Shown here: piece by piece, positions 5,131 through 5,821 of the stretch | How positions within the stretch are numbered: the first letter of the stretch is position 1 | Layout of the letters: each line of letters opens with the position of its first letter | NCBI GenBank assembly: GCA_017614625.1 | Contig: JAGABK010000120.1 | Location: forward strand, 1-5,821 | Reading direction: 5' to 3' | DNA length: 5,821 nt | DNA from: Spirochaetales bacterium | GTDB lineage: Bacteria > Spirochaetota > Spirochaetia > Sphaerochaetales > Sphaerochaetaceae | Notes under the pieces: generated by a model | Databases searched by the model: none | What the model saw: the letters and a program-made list of their open reading frames with translations, nothing else | What the model was told of the DNA's origin: nothing | Made by a program: the position numbers and the translations under genes

Positions 5131-5821
5131 TCAGCAATTTATGATCGGGAGGAACTGCTCCAATGTCAATGATGCACCACCGACCAGTGCGCCGTCAATA
5201 TGCTCGCAAGCCATAAGCTCCTTGACATTTGAAGGCTTCACTGAACCACCATACTGTATAATCTGTTTTTCTGCAACATCCTTACCATACTTCTTTTCAA
5301 TAAGACCTCTGATATAGGCGTGCGCGGCGTTGGCGTCCGCCGGTGTGGCGGTCTTACCGGTTCCGATAGCCCAGACCGGCTCATATGCGATTGTAACGTG
5401 AGCCATCTGCTCCGGAGTGACACCGTCAAGGCCGATATTGATCTGGTCCGAAAGAACCTTCTCAAGCTTTCCGCCTTCTCTCTCCTCGAGTGTCTCACCG
5501 ACACAGAGATCAATGTCCATACCGTTGGCCAGTGCGAAAAGAACCTTCTTGTTGATGAACTCGTTGGTCTCTCCGTAGTACTGTCTTCTCTCGCTGTGTC
5601 CGAGGATGACGTTTGTGACGCCGATATCCTTGAGCATCGCGCAGGAGATTTCTCCGGTGTAGGCACCCTTCTCATGGTCATTGACGTTCTGAGCGGCGAC
5701 GATGACCTTTGAGCCCTTGACTGCCTGTGCAACTGCAGGAAGGCAGACGGCTGTCGGTGCAATCATGATCTTGACCTTTGCATCCTTTGTTGCAGCTGCA
5801 AGCTCTTTGGCATACTTTGCA
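5131..5821 (-). CDS. tpiA: Triosephosphate isomerase, lacking its N-terminus (gene runs off the right edge)
   Basis: A cytoplasmic glycolytic enzyme interconverting dihydroxyacetone phosphate and glyceraldehyde 3-phosphate. The frame is open to the window edge; 229 residues are visible against about 250 for the family, so roughly the first 20-25 residues, including the active-site Asn and Lys of strand 1, are outside. The ATG at 5766 is internal, since upstream codons still read TIM-like sequence. Numbering visible residues from the edge, the electrophilic His75 is in ILGHSERR and the catalytic base Glu147 is in AYEPVWAIGTGKTATP, which also forms the mobile loop 6. Phosphate-binding loops are YGGSVKP (about 190-196) and GALVGGASL (about 210-218). 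No active-site residue visible is missing. It appears to be upstream of secG in the same transcript. Third codon positions look more A/T-rich than in secA. Confidence 0.97.
   Translation of the reverse strand, partial: AKYAKELAAATKDAKVKIMIAPTAVCLPAVAQAVKGSKVIVAAQNVNDHEKGAYTGEISCAMLKDIGVTNVILGHSERRQYYGETNEFINKKVLFALANGMDIDLCVGETLEEREGGKLEKVLSDQINIGLDGVTPEQMAHVTIAYEPVWAIGTGKTATPADANAAHAYIRGLIEKKYGKDVAEKQIIQYGGSVKPSNVKELMACEHIDGALVGGASLTLEQFLPIINC

Noticed and set aside
5238..5762. - strand open frame (174 codons) overlapping tpiA in another frame
   Set aside because: It is an out-of-frame shadow of tpiA with Ser/Arg-rich composition, while the tpiA frame carries every expected motif.

Overview
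The window is a bacterial chromosomal housekeeping segment of moderately high G+C. It is densely packed, with strong Shine-Dalgarno sites, short spacers and overlapping genes. I see no RNA gene, CRISPR array, insertion sequence or phage gene. The exported PpiC-type foldase and its cleavable signal peptide point to a diderm. Overall gene content and a tpiA-secG pair, which I recall in Treponema but which also occurs in Proteobacteria, make a spirochaete of the Treponema/Sphaerochaeta kind a reasonable but unproven guess. I could not run any similarity search.

Layout. From base 1 to 1299 on the + strand lies the C-terminal half of secA, cut by the left edge. It converges with a seven-gene array on the - strand across a 52-base spacer. 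Read in the direction of transcription (right to left), the array is tpiA (cut by the right edge), secG, a small flavodoxin-fold gene of unknown role, a secreted parvulin-type peptidyl-prolyl isomerase, nusB, map and a purine-type phosphoribosyltransferase. The gaps are 21, 64, 10 and 16 bases, then a 20-base overlap (nusB/map), then 34 bases, so most of the array is probably one operon. Two hairpins interrupt it: a long near-perfect stem between secG and the flavodoxin-like gene, and a GC-rich stem with a T run across the map stop codon, ahead of the phosphoribosyltransferase. Either could end or attenuate transcription.

How the genes fit together. SecA (motor) and SecG (channel subunit) serve Sec export. 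The PPIase is itself a Sec substrate that would help exported proteins fold. MAP removes initiator methionine, and NusB acts in rRNA antitermination. Triosephosphate isomerase (glycolysis) and the phosphoribosyltransferase (purine salvage) are metabolic passengers. The theme is growth-linked protein synthesis and export. I found no clearly new system. The least explained items are the flavodoxin-like gene without a recognisable phosphate-binding loop, the Thr-rich tail on SecG, and the two intra-operon hairpins.
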